Source: Nitrincola alkalisediminis
Lineage (GTDB): Bacteria > Pseudomonadota > Gammaproteobacteria > Pseudomonadales > Balneatricaceae
Direction: 5' to 3'
DNA: 64,000 nt
Assembly (NCBI RefSeq): GCF_009821115.1
Contig: NZ_VYTY01000003.1
Location: 1-64,000 of the forward strand
In this document: positions 15,663-24,794 of the stretch, piece by piece
Layout of the letters: each line of letters opens with the position of its first letter
Position numbering within the stretch: position 1 is the stretch's first letter
The notes under the pieces: model-generated
The model's input: only the letters and a program-made list of their open reading frames with translations
Databases searched by the model: none
Told to the model about the DNA's origin: nothing
Program-made: the position numbers and the translations under genes

Positions 15663-15989
15663 CTATATCCCTTCAATTTCCGGCCAATCTATTTCAACAA
15701 TATGCCCAGGGCCTGCATCCATTAAGATATAAAAATCGCCCTCAGGGCGTGGGAAGCGGATGCTGGACTGTCCATCTAACGTGCTCGATAGAATAATGTC
15801 TTCATCATAGGTGATGACATCTAGCTGTATACCCTCAGCGCCGGAGCCATCTGAAAAACCACCTTGGCAGACAATAAAATCCCCTTCAAGTTTGCACTGA
15901 CAGTACGGAGAGTGGGCCCAAACGGGTAAGGTTGCTAGGCTGCTGAATATCAGTAGTACTATGTAAAAAAAGCGTTTATTCGTTCTCAT
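15663..15989 (-). CDS. Small secreted protein of the siderophore-uptake operon, unknown function
   Basis: 108 residues. A clear signal peptide (RFFYIVLLIFSSLATLPVWA, cleavage after WAHS likely) is followed by a short mature domain with three cysteines (YCQCKLEGDFIVC). I do not recognise the family. It is the last gene of the minus-strand group with the 177-residue protein, PepSY membrane protein and TonB receptor, so a periplasmic role in iron handling is possible but unproven. Confidence 0.65.
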   Translation of the reverse strand: MRTNKRFFYIVLLIFSSLATLPVWAHSPYCQCKLEGDFIVCQGGFSDGSGAEGIQLDVITYDEDIILSSTLDGQSSIRFPRPEGDFYILMDAGPGHIVEIDWPEIEGI

Positions 15990-16017
15990 AATCCGTTCTC
16001 AATCTAGGGTGCCTTGG

Positions 16018-16551
16018 TTAATGATTGCGACGTTGAATAAAGGTCGCGGCGCTGGGTGAGGCGTCAGCCAAGGGCATGGATATTTGGTGCACAGAGCCAT
16101 CCCAACCTTCCAGAGTTAGCCAAATATCGGCATCGGCCGTTGCGCTATCGGTAATGGGAACCGATATAAACTGGCGATAGGGCGTTCCGAATGAAATGGC
16201 ACCAGCGGTACGCAAATTACGCGGTTTACCAATGCGCATATAGGCCGCTTTCACCTCTGGGATGCACGTCTCACAGAGGGAGAGTGAAAAGGTTTTCATA
16301 TAACTGGCCACTCCATCTCGCCAAGGTGGGTTGGTATCCCATTCTGCCAACTGAATCTGCCAAGGACCGACTTGGTGTTGACCAAGATCCCGTTCGCCCA
16401 GACCTTTTTCACCCCGAGACATGGCCAGATCATCAAAATAAAACGGCATCGCGACCATTGGTAAAATCAGCAACAATCCGCTGAGATGAAAGCGCCAGCG
16501 AAACCAGAAACTTTTGGTATGACGGGATTGAGAGGCACGTGGCTGACTCAT
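16018..16551 (-). CDS. Membrane-anchored protein of the siderophore-uptake operon, unknown function
   Basis: 177 residues with one N-terminal membrane segment (FHLSGLLLILPMVAMPFYF, about 21-39) after a basic cytoplasmic stretch. The rest should be periplasmic and includes a CETC pair near residue 93. It overlaps the PepSY gene by 4 bases, so the two are translated together. Similar small proteins accompany PepSY membrane proteins in TonB-receptor operons. A metal or redox role via the CxxC is a guess. Confidence 0.65.
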   Translation of the reverse strand: MSQPRASQSRHTKSFWFRWRFHLSGLLLILPMVAMPFYFDDLAMSRGEKGLGERDLGQHQVGPWQIQLAEWDTNPPWRDGVASYMKTFSLSLCETCIPEVKAAYMRIGKPRNLRTAGAISFGTPYRQFISVPITDSATADADIWLTLEGWDGSVHQISMPLADASPSAATFIQRRNH

Positions 16552-17801
16552 GCGCTTTCTCCTTCTTTTAAAGCATAAGCAGGTATTTGGGAGTCCATCT
16601 GTTTGTTGGGTTGTTGTTTGATTTTTCGCTCGCGAAGGACCGCAGCCGTGTCCCTGAAGGTGCGTTTGCTCCAGATCATCATGCCGCTGAATACCATCAG
16701 GGTCAGCAGTATGCCGAAGAAGAAATACACCAGCTTCAAGCTCAGACCGACGAAATCACCGGTATGCAGCGGGCGCATGGAGCCCGTGATGATTTCAAGC
16801 CAAGACAGATCGGAAATCCGGCGTGTCTGCTCAATTTTGGCGTTGTAGGGGTTCACACTCACGCTCTCGAACAGCAGTGGATAACTGACACTGCGTCCGC
16901 CGATACGATAGTGTGCGTAGGCATTGCCCGGCATAGAGACAAAAGACGCTTGGAAATCGGGAAAGGCGGTTTCGACGGCGGCTGTGGCTTCATCTAGTCT
17001 GATAAAAGGCGGTGTCTGGCTGTTGCTGCTCAGTTGCGGGACATCAGCCCTGTCGACATAGATAGGGGGCCCCGCTGTTGAAAACGAAACTTGATTATCC
17101 TGCAGTATGCCCTGTAGCAGAAACCAGATACTGGTGATCGAAATAATTGCAATAAAGGGAATAGACCAAATCCCCGCTAAGCGATGAAAGTCTCCCCAGA
17201 AAACCCGTGCATTGACGTTAAAGCGCAGTCTTGGGCTTAAAAAACCTCGCCAAAAGCGTTTATAGACAACAAGACCCGTGATCAATGAAATGAGCATGGG
17301 AACCGCCGTGATGCTCACCAGATACCATCCCCAACTGTAGCCATTGGTCCAGGGCATGAGTAGCCAGCCATGTAGGCCCCGTACAAATTGTCGAAAATCA
17401 AAACGAGAACTTTCGCCTTGAATCACGCCAGTATAGGGGTTGATGTAGAGTGTTCGCGTGGTGGTGTCTGGATAACTGATGCGTGCCGTTAGGGCAAATT
17501 GCGATTTTACCGGTCGGGAAATCGACTGAATAATCGCTTCGGGATGACCCTCATTCACCACGGCGACAATTTCATCAAAACTGAGCAGGTTCCCCGCCTG
17601 TGCCGGAGGATTGGCGCGTGAGGCGGGGTCAGCCAGCCACACGATTTCCTGACTCACGGTAGCAATCGTACCCGTTAGGCAAATGAAAAATACAAATGCC
17701 CAAATTGGCATGGCCATCCAGCTATGCACGAGAAACCAGATTTTGGCACGATTGGCGCGTGGTTTTTCGGTCATTGACTTAGTTGAAGTGGATGTCGGCA
17801 T
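16548..17801 (-). CDS. PepSY-domain inner-membrane protein (PiuB-like)
   Basis: 417 residues with four predicted membrane segments: WMAMPIWAFVFFICLTGTIA near the N-terminus, two in the middle (GWYLVSITAVPMLISLITGLVVY; IPFIAIISITSIWFLLQGIL) and one near the C-terminus (LVYFFFGILLTLMVFSGMMIW). PepSY-type periplasmic segments lie between them. This family (PF03929) is found with siderophore receptors and is thought to reduce or release iron from the ferric siderophore at the inner membrane. It lies 21 bases after the TonB-receptor stop and overlaps the 177-residue gene. Confidence 0.85.
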   Translation of the reverse strand: MPTSTSTKSMTEKPRANRAKIWFLVHSWMAMPIWAFVFFICLTGTIATVSQEIVWLADPASRANPPAQAGNLLSFDEIVAVVNEGHPEAIIQSISRPVKSQFALTARISYPDTTTRTLYINPYTGVIQGESSRFDFRQFVRGLHGWLLMPWTNGYSWGWYLVSITAVPMLISLITGLVVYKRFWRGFLSPRLRFNVNARVFWGDFHRLAGIWSIPFIAIISITSIWFLLQGILQDNQVSFSTAGPPIYVDRADVPQLSSNSQTPPFIRLDEATAAVETAFPDFQASFVSMPGNAYAHYRIGGRSVSYPLLFESVSVNPYNAKIEQTRRISDLSWLEIITGSMRPLHTGDFVGLSLKLVYFFFGILLTLMVFSGMMIWSKRTFRDTAAVLRERKIKQQPNKQMDSQIPAYALKEGESA

Positions 17802-17822
17802 TAGGTCACTTTCCGTTTTGTC

Positions 17823-20252
17823 TCAGAAGGAATATTTCATGGTCAGCATGGTTCTTCGGGGCTCACCCCATGTGTAGGTACTATACGCGCTGAAAATTGT
17901 GTAGTACTTCTCGTCGAATAGGTTGCTGATATTCAATGATCCTGTTAACTGATCCGTAAAACGGTAGCTGGCCATAGCATCAACAACCCAGTAGTCATCC
18001 ACCGTATGCTTAACCATGCCAGCCACGGCTGGGTTGTAGACATCTCCCCAAGTTTTATCTTGCCAACGTGCGCCGCTACCGAGTGTCAATTTGCTATTTT
18101 GCCCCCAGGGTTTGTAAGTGGCAAAGAGGCTGACTTGATTGGCCGGTGCGAGGGTAGAAACCTTATTGCCTTGTCGACGTGAAACACTGTTGCTGAAGCC
18201 TGCATGCAGGTTCCAATAGTCATTCAACTGACCGGACACCTCCAGTTCATACCCTTTAGTTTTTACACCGTTAATGGCTCGATAAGCGACACCTCCGTCA
18301 GGTGTTAGCGCTCCTGTGGCTTCAGCAAAGTTGTCCTGTTCAAGTTGGAAAACGGCAGCGCTAGCGTTCAGGCGATTACTGAAGAAGGCACCCTTCAAGC
18401 CGAGCTCTATGTTGGTGCCTTCTAAGGGGTCGAGTGTATTGCCAGACTCATCACGTCGAGATTGAGGTTTAAAAATACTGGTGTAGCTGGTGTAAACAGA
18501 GTAGGTATCGTTGAGGTCATAGACGAGGCCGAGGTAGGGGGTCAACACTCCTGACTCTTGCATGGTTTCACGCTTGTAGTTAGAGAGGCGAGCTCCCGTA
18601 ATGAGTTTTAGATCGTCGCGTAGATTCCAACGTGCCGTGGTGTACAGGCCTTTTTCACGCGTGGTTTCATCATTTTGACCATGCCATGCATTAGGGTCAT
18701 TCCAATCGGGTTCTGGTACCTGTCCGTTCCATTCATAGTAGTTGCTTGGGATGGTTGCGTAGCCGACATGTGGTCCATCTCCGTTATTGGTCCAGCGTCG
18801 TTCGCTCAAGCCACCACCGACGACCAGTTCATGTTCACGCTTCAGAAACTCAAATGGGCCGCTCGCATAGAAATCTGCTGCATTGGCCCGAGTTTTCCCA
18901 ACGTATCGGCCGACCCACATGCGTGTGCCGGAGCCATCAGTAGGGTTTGGATTGCCCCCGCCTACAGCACCGAGAGGAGCATCATAGCCATTGATTTGGT
19001 GGTTGAGTTGTAGTTTTACGACCCAGTCGTTATCAAAGTAGTGCTCCAGCGTCGCGAAAGCTGTTCGAGTGTATTGTTCCCAACTGCTCCAGCTGGCGCC
19101 ATTGTTGAAAGAACGTGGGCGTTCGTTGAAGTTACCTTCAGTGTCATAAATTGGGATCCCGCCCCAGGTTGAGCGAGTCGGTTTATTGTCTTGATAGTCA
19201 GCGCCGACTGTAAGCAGGGTGCTAGGCGTGATATCGGCTTCGATGCTACCAAAAAAAACAGGTGTTTTTCGGCGGTAGCCATCCATGTGGGATTCTTGAT
19301 CTTGGTAAGATGCCACCGCTCGGCCTCGCACGGTGCCTTCTGAGTTAAGCGGGCCCGAAAGATCAATTTCGGTTCGATAGCTGTTCCATGAGCCTGCACT
19401 TTGGCTGACATGCCCTTGAAAATCTCGGGTAGGTTTTTTGCGGATTAAGTTGATGGTGGCTCCTGGGTCACCGCTACCTGTTAATAAGCCAGTGGCACCT
19501 TTCAATACTTCTACTCGGTCATACGTTGCCATGTCACTGAGTGTATTGCCTGCTGAATATCCCGCATTTCGTTCCATTGGGATACCATCGTATTGAAAGT
19601 TGTTGATCGCAAACCCGCGTGCGTAATATACCGTTCGTTCACTATCGTAAGTCAAAATACTAATGCCAGGGGTGTTCTGCATGACTTTATCGATGTTTGT
19701 GAGCTGGAAGTCATCCATCTCGTTACGTGTAATGACACTAATGGACTGCGGTGTTTCACGTGGCGTGAGTACTAGACGGGTGGCGGTTGCGATGGCGCCT
19801 GGGGTGTAAGTGCCACTGCCTTCAGTAATTTCGCCAAGCTGGTTGGCGGTTACCGTGACGGAAGGTAAAGCGACCGCACCGTTTATAGCTTGTAGAGTAA
19901 TAATATAGCCCCCGCCACTTTGCGGTACCGCGACCAGTCCACTGCCCTGAAGCAAAAGCCCTAGGGCCTGATCAACTGGATAGCTGCCTTGCAGACCCCG
20001 TGTTTGTTTGCCTTGGCTGAGATCACCGTTCACCGACACTAAGACACCGCTTTGTTGACCAAATAGTACGAGGGCAGAGTCGAGACGACCGCTTGGAATG
20101 GAAAAGGCTTGTTTAACCGTCGATACGGGAGCTGCCTGTATCAGTGGTGACGCTATGAGTCCACTGAGTCCTATACCCATCGCTAAAACGAGATGACTCA
20201 GAGAGGGGCGGTATCTGTATAATGTACGCACAGAGGGTGAGACAAACGGCAT
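17823..20252 (-). CDS. TonB-dependent siderophore receptor with STN signalling domain
   Basis: 809 residues. A signal peptide ends near LIASPLIQAA. The secretin/TonB N-terminal (STN) domain follows, starting at FSIPSGRLDSALVLFGQQSGV (about 50-125). Then comes the plug domain (RETPQSISVITRNEMDD...NTPGI) and a 22-strand barrel ending in YSF with a terminal aromatic residue. The STN domain marks it as a transducer that tells FecR about bound ferric siderophore. The cognate FecI/FecR genes lie directly upstream. No siderophore synthesis genes are nearby, so it may serve a siderophore made elsewhere or by other species. Confidence 0.93.
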   Translation of the reverse strand: MPFVSPSVRTLYRYRPSLSHLVLAMGIGLSGLIASPLIQAAPVSTVKQAFSIPSGRLDSALVLFGQQSGVLVSVNGDLSQGKQTRGLQGSYPVDQALGLLLQGSGLVAVPQSGGGYIITLQAINGAVALPSVTVTANQLGEITEGSGTYTPGAIATATRLVLTPRETPQSISVITRNEMDDFQLTNIDKVMQNTPGISILTYDSERTVYYARGFAINNFQYDGIPMERNAGYSAGNTLSDMATYDRVEVLKGATGLLTGSGDPGATINLIRKKPTRDFQGHVSQSAGSWNSYRTEIDLSGPLNSEGTVRGRAVASYQDQESHMDGYRRKTPVFFGSIEADITPSTLLTVGADYQDNKPTRSTWGGIPIYDTEGNFNERPRSFNNGASWSSWEQYTRTAFATLEHYFDNDWVVKLQLNHQINGYDAPLGAVGGGNPNPTDGSGTRMWVGRYVGKTRANAADFYASGPFEFLKREHELVVGGGLSERRWTNNGDGPHVGYATIPSNYYEWNGQVPEPDWNDPNAWHGQNDETTREKGLYTTARWNLRDDLKLITGARLSNYKRETMQESGVLTPYLGLVYDLNDTYSVYTSYTSIFKPQSRRDESGNTLDPLEGTNIELGLKGAFFSNRLNASAAVFQLEQDNFAEATGALTPDGGVAYRAINGVKTKGYELEVSGQLNDYWNLHAGFSNSVSRRQGNKVSTLAPANQVSLFATYKPWGQNSKLTLGSGARWQDKTWGDVYNPAVAGMVKHTVDDYWVVDAMASYRFTDQLTGSLNISNLFDEKYYTIFSAYSTYTWGEPRRTMLTMKYSF

Positions 20253-20362
20253 GCTCTAGATTCCTTGTTGGGTGGCCAATACACCTGAGCGAGTTGCCAC
20301 AGGTGCTTCTTATTTGATAAGCCCCACGAACAGACAAAATCTGCCTTATTTTTTTATAATTT

Positions 20363-21334
20363 TTACGCGGGCATGAGCCGTACCCAGTATTGGCTCACTC
20401 TGTGTTGACGAATGGGTAGTATTTGGCAGAGATTATGTAAAATCGCGTCGGTATCCGCGATTGGAAAACTGCCTGAGAAGGTCAGGTGGGCAACCTCATC
20501 GGCGTAGCCTAAATAGCCCGCTCGGTAACGGGTTAATTGCCTCAGAAAGTCCCCTAATGTCGTACGCTCAGCTGTTAATAAGCCTTGGCGCCAACTTAGA
20601 TGAAAAGGAGTTAGCGCTGTTTGCAGCATCTGAATGCCTTGTAGCTGTATCTTCTGGCCAGCATTGACTTGATGTTCTTTCTTATTGCTGAAGATACATT
20701 GGACTTGCCCCGTAATCACCTGCAAGACACAGTGGCTATCTTCCCGGTATAGGGTGAACTCGCTTCCCGAGGTAGGAGTGAAAAGATGGGCGCCTGCCCG
20801 AACCTGTGCACCACCACTGTTAGCAATGGCGAGTTCACCGTAGTGCAGGATAAGTTCCGGCTGGGTATTGAAATCAACGTCTAGGGCCGATTTTGTATTC
20901 AGAATGAGTTGGCTGTTGTCATCAAGTATAAGTGTTTTCTGTTCGCCTGCGGAGGTTCGTAGGTCTGCCATCGTTTTGCCGTACAGATAGCGTCCTGTGT
21001 GAGCGAACCCCGTGACATCGCGTGTTAGCCAAAGGGTTGTTCCAAAACCGCTGATCGCGGCGAGTGTTTTAAGTGTGCGGCGTTTTTGGTGCAAGCGCTG
21101 TTCAGCACTGTTTAGGCTATGTAAGGCTTTCTCACTGCTGAGATGTGAGATGCGGGAGAAGTGTCGATTGGCCAGCTTCAGCTGTTCCCATACCAACGCA
21201 TGTTCAGGACTTTGTGATAACCAGTGTGTAAACGCAAGCTGTCCAACTGCATCAACGTCTCCAGCCTCGAACTTAACCTGCCAATGAATTGCTTCCGTCA
21301 CGAGTTTGCGAGTGGGTAGGCGTGGATTAGTCAT
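20363..21334 (-). CDS. fecR: FecR-family anti-sigma/regulator
   Basis: 323 residues. The N-terminal anti-sigma domain (EAIHWQVKFEAGDVDAVGQLAFTHWL) is cytoplasmic, a membrane segment lies near 90-105, and a periplasmic FecR domain follows (ADLRTSAGEQKTLILDDNS). It relays the signal from the STN domain of the receptor to the sigma factor. It overlaps the sigma-factor gene by 8 bases and is followed by the receptor after 110 bases. Confidence 0.92.
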   Translation of the reverse strand: MTNPRLPTRKLVTEAIHWQVKFEAGDVDAVGQLAFTHWLSQSPEHALVWEQLKLANRHFSRISHLSSEKALHSLNSAEQRLHQKRRTLKTLAAISGFGTTLWLTRDVTGFAHTGRYLYGKTMADLRTSAGEQKTLILDDNSQLILNTKSALDVDFNTQPELILHYGELAIANSGGAQVRAGAHLFTPTSGSEFTLYREDSHCVLQVITGQVQCIFSNKKEHQVNAGQKIQLQGIQMLQTALTPFHLSWRQGLLTAERTTLGDFLRQLTRYRAGYLGYADEVAHLTFSGSFPIADTDAILHNLCQILPIRQHRVSQYWVRLMPA

Positions 21335-21836
21335 ATAAGACTCGATAACACTGTTGCATGCACCGGACCATCGCTTTTTGTACCCGGTTTACATTTATAT
21401 TGAGCCTGTCCGCGATTTCCTGATATTTAAGTCCATCTAAACGAGCCATTAGAAATATTTGTTTATCGCGATTGGGTAGGCCCTCTAGTATCTGTGCCAG
21501 TTGCAAGAGCGTCTCAACCACTAAATGCTGCTCTTCCAACGAAGGCGATTCGTGTTCGGGTTGTAAGGCGAGTGCTTCTAAATAGGCTTGTTCTAAGGCT
21601 TGACGCCGCCAGTGGTTAAACATCAGACCTTTGGCAATGGTACTGAGATACGCCCGAGGACTTTCAGGTTGTGGAGCGGCTTCCTTTGTTAAAAGTCGAA
21701 TGAAAGTATCTTGCGCTAAATCTGCTGCCGTTTCAGAGCAGCCCAGACGTTGACGTAACCACTGGTGCAGCCAGCCGCGATGGTCGCGATACAGCGAGCC
21801 CACCTGATTGTGCTGCATTGGGTTAACGTCAGGCAT
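21327..21836 (-). CDS. fecI: FecI-like ECF sigma factor
   Basis: 169 residues. Sigma region 2 (DLAQDTFIRLLTKEAAPQPESPRAYLSTIAKGLMFNHWRRQ) and region 4 (LPNRDKQIFLMARLDGLKYQEIADRLNINVNRVQKAM) are both complete. It should direct RNA polymerase to the receptor promoter when FecR signals. A Fur box lies 27 bases upstream, so the pair is expressed under iron limitation. Confidence 0.93.
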   Translation of the reverse strand: MPDVNPMQHNQVGSLYRDHRGWLHQWLRQRLGCSETAADLAQDTFIRLLTKEAAPQPESPRAYLSTIAKGLMFNHWRRQALEQAYLEALALQPEHESPSLEEQHLVVETLLQLAQILEGLPNRDKQIFLMARLDGLKYQEIADRLNINVNRVQKAMVRCMQQCYRVLYD

Positions 21837-21862
21837 TAATAATCCTTAATCAACATAAAAGT

Positions 21863-21879
21863 GATAATGGTTATCATTT
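21863..21879 (-). promoter_or_regulatory. Fur box of the fecIR operon
   Basis: GATAATGGTTATCATTT is a close match to the Fur consensus GATAATGATAATCATTATC, inside a longer palindrome (TGATAA-TGG-TTATCA). It lies directly upstream of the sigma-factor gene. Confidence 0.85.
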
Positions 21880-22005
21880 TATATGTCGATATGCCGGCTT
21901 ACAAGTCCAGTGGACGATACCGATCAGGTATTAGATCCTTTCCGGTATCGCTCAATGCCAGTAACCTCTAGAGGGAAGAGGGCTACAAGTAATATAGGGA
22001 GAACC

Positions 22006-23646
22006 TCACAAGCGGAAGCGAGACACCGCCTTACTCAGTTCGGACGCAATGTTCGATACAGATGAGGCCGCATTATTTGTATGTTCAAGACTCTCTGTTG
22101 TCTCCCGGGACTTGCTATCAATGCGTTCCAGTGACTGGCTGATGTCCTCTGAGACCGAGCTCTGCTGCTCGGCTGCACTGGCAATCTGAATGCTCATATT
22201 ATTGATGTCTGCTACGCTGCGCACGATCGCTTCTAAAGAAGCGCCAGCGTTTCGGGCCTGATCCATTACTTCATTTGATTTGTTGCGACTGCTCTCCATG
22301 GCTTTAACCGCAGAACGGGATCCACCTTGGAGTTTTTGAATGGTCGTCTGAATTTGCTCGGTAGACTGTTGGGTACGACTTGCTAGATTGCGGACTTCAT
22401 CCGCAACGACCGCAAAACCTCGACCCTGCTCACCAGCACGGGCGGCTTCAATGGCTGCGTTCAAGGCTAACAGATTTGTCTGCTCGGCGATCCCTGTAAT
22501 TGTACTCAATACCTGCGATATATCCTCACTGTCTTCGCTGAGTTGATTGATAACAACAGACGATTGTTCGATTTGTTGAGCTAGGCTCTGTATTTCTTTG
22601 ATTGTCTTGTCGACTACCTCTGTACCTGCTGTACCCTCACGGTTGGCCTCCATCGCGGCATTTGCAATGTGGCTGATATTCTGTGAGACATCCTGTGCTG
22701 TCGCTGTCATTTGATGCATGGCCGTCGCTACCTGTGAGATTTCGGCTTGCTGCCAGTCGACTCTGCTTCGGTTCTGAACCACGGCGGAGGTCATAGCTCC
22801 TGAAGCCGACGATAGCTGATTCGCAGATTCACTGATACTGGCGACCATGGTTGCAAGATTCGCACGCATGAGTTCCAGTGCTCGTGCTGTGTTGACAATT
22901 TCATCTTTACCATTCATCTCAATGTGTTGGCTCAAATCGCCAGTGGCCGCAATTTCAGCCCCTATCACCAATTGGTTCAAAGGATGGATAATGCTACGAC
23001 TCACAATCCAGGCGACAAATACCATCAACAAGACTCCAGTTCCTAGGGCGGTACCCATGAGCAGATTGGAACGAAGGGCACTGCTGTTGGCACGGGCCTC
23101 TACCGCTGCGGCTTCTCCCTCAATTAGCTCTGTTAGATTTTCCATTTCATCAGCCAAACGACTGTAAGCCGATCGAAAGTCGTTTAGCTCTCTGAGTGCT
23201 TGATTTTGATTCGTTTCCGCTAGGGAGACGATCCGTTCAGCTGATTGTATGTAGTCATTCAGCACGGGTAATACCGTTTGTAGCGCTCTCTGGGTTGTTT
23301 GGTCAGTAATCAGATTTTGATTGGATTGCAGCATTTCACGAAAGGTTGCAGCGTTCTCACGTTGATCAGAGCGGGCTTCCGAGAGCGCTTGTCGGTCTCC
23401 GGTACTGCTGGCAATTACGGCCGCAAGGACATCGGAACTCAGTGCATCGTGCATCATATCGGCGGTCAGGTGATTACCCAAAATCTTGGCTTGCAGCTGC
23501 AACTGGCTTGTGGTCTGGTTCAACTGGGCGATGCCGGAAAAACCAAAACCGCCGATTACCAACAGAAGCAAGACCGCTAGAGCTGCCATACCGATTAATC
23601 TTTGTTTTACAGTCATAGATGAATCACTCTTGTTGTTTTTAAACAT
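22006..23646 (-). CDS. Methyl-accepting chemotaxis protein
   Basis: 546 residues. Membrane segments at about 14-36 and 195-215 enclose a mainly helical periplasmic sensor of the four-helix-bundle type. A HAMP domain ([11 protein letters not shown]) follows, then the signalling domain with the conserved hairpin tip [37 protein letters not shown]. No C-terminal NWETF-type tether for CheR is present. ATG 23616 (MTVKQRL) is an alternative start. The ligand cannot be told from sequence. It is a single-gene unit, unrelated to the neighbouring iron operon as far as can be seen. Confidence 0.92.
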   Translation of the reverse strand: MFKNNKSDSSMTVKQRLIGMAALAVLLLLVIGGFGFSGIAQLNQTTSQLQLQAKILGNHLTADMMHDALSSDVLAAVIASSTGDRQALSEARSDQRENAATFREMLQSNQNLITDQTTQRALQTVLPVLNDYIQSAERIVSLAETNQNQALRELNDFRSAYSRLADEMENLTELIEGEAAAVEARANSSALRSNLLMGTALGTGVLLMVFVAWIVSRSIIHPLNQLVIGAEIAATGDLSQHIEMNGKDEIVNTARALELMRANLATMVASISESANQLSSASGAMTSAVVQNRSRVDWQQAEISQVATAMHQMTATAQDVSQNISHIANAAMEANREGTAGTEVVDKTIKEIQSLAQQIEQSSVVINQLSEDSEDISQVLSTITGIAEQTNLLALNAAIEAARAGEQGRGFAVVADEVRNLASRTQQSTEQIQTTIQKLQGGSRSAVKAMESSRNKSNEVMDQARNAGASLEAIVRSVADINNMSIQIASAAEQQSSVSEDISQSLERIDSKSRETTESLEHTNNAASSVSNIASELSKAVSRFRL

Positions 23647-23781
23647 AGTTTTCTACAAATGGGTTAAGCATAGTGTACAAACCGTTGAAAAACACTTTAT
23701 CTCAGGATCGGTGTCGTGCGTCATTACTGCAGATGCACGTTTGCACCTTGTGGGATGTGTAACAGAGTAGAGTGGGGAGGC

Positions 23782-24635
23782 TCATTCAGCATTTAACGTA
23801 TGAGCGATAACAATCGTCTTATACGCCAGCAACGAACCGTCTGAATTTTTGATCAAATCAAACAGAAAATCTTGGTAGTTGGATCGGTAAACGGAGTCTC
23901 TGCCACCAGAGAGTGGTGTATTTTGTGCTCCACGATTTTTGTAATCTGGGAGCTGTGTGCATACCATTTCTGCAAACGCATCCTCGAAACAGAATTGAGA
24001 TACGATCTCATCTCGGTTTTTGTTTCGCACTCGGAAGTGAATGTGAATCGCTCGACCGGAATACCAGCCAGGAAAGCAGGTTTGGAAATTGACTCTGCCA
24101 TCCTTATCTGTGATTTGCCCACCTCTAAACCATTTGGCTTGCTGAGCTGTGACATTATTGCCCGTACAGAAACCACTGGTGAAGCGTCTCCGATCATCAC
24201 TAGCAGAGGTGTCACCGGAATAGGCTCCCTCGGTATTGCAGTGCCAGACTTCCACTTCAAGTCCATCAAGCGGCTGACAGTCTTCATTCACAACCTGCAA
24301 ACACAGTTGCATCGGTAGACCCTTCTCCTGCTCGGAAATATCGACGCGGTTATCAACCTGAAAGTAACAAGGGCCTTCGGTAAGCGATTTGGTTAGTGAT
24401 AGGTTACAAGACGTTGCCGTATCGAACAGGCTGGTCGGTGGGAATTCCGCGATGAGTGAACCTGTGCGCCGGAAGCCCAGTCAGTAGGATCCAGTAGTTG
24501 TCCAAGAGGCGTAGGCGTAGGGCTGCTTGCTGCAGCCGTGGCTTTACCGACAATCAGTCCCAGTAAGGGCAAGCTGGCTCCGGCCAATCCAACCCGATGT
24601 AAAAAACGACGACGATTCACATTTACGGATGACAT
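23782..24635 (-). pseudogene. Tat-exported intradiol dioxygenase, frameshifted
   Basis: The first 80 codons encode a twin-arginine signal (NRRRFLHRVGLAGASLPLLGL) and a linker, then shift out of frame and stop at 24393. The -1 frame is open from about 24480 through 23782 and gives FPPTSLFDTATSCNLSLTKS, EGPCYF and the dioxygenase core. Iron ligands are intact: Tyr in WHCNTEGAYSG, Tyr in PGWYSG and both His in IHIHFRV. The gene length is one base short of a multiple of three, so one base is missing near 24465-24475. Related enzymes open catechol-type rings. It is either a recent pseudogene or a sequencing error. Confidence 0.8.
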
Positions 24636-24742
24636 GAATGCTGCTTCCCTTAAGTACAGAGTACAGGGATATTAGCAAGTTTATTGTAGGATTAATATGC
24701 TTGCTAACCCCTTCCACTTTTCAGCGGTCTAGTCCACTGGAA

Positions 24743-24776
24743 TCAAGGTGGCTGACCCTGTGAGTCGCCCCCTTGA
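24743..24776 (-). terminator. Hairpin downstream of aldA
   Basis: TCAAGG-T-GGC-T-GAC (24743-24756) pairs with GTC-GCC-C-CCTTGA (24764-24776) with small imperfections. It lies 20 bases past the aldA stop, at the end of the rhamnonate operon. There is no T-run on the minus strand, so termination is uncertain. Confidence 0.35.
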
Positions 24777-24794
24777 GATCGGATCATCGCTGAT

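Noticed and set aside
16587-16997. 136-codon frame on the plus strand
   Set aside because: It lies fully antisense to the PepSY membrane protein and has no ribosome site or recognisable domain.
23872-24318. 148-codon plus-strand frame and a 144-codon minus-strand frame at 23853-24287
   Set aside because: Both overlap the dioxygenase core, whose iron ligands show that its own frame is the coding one.
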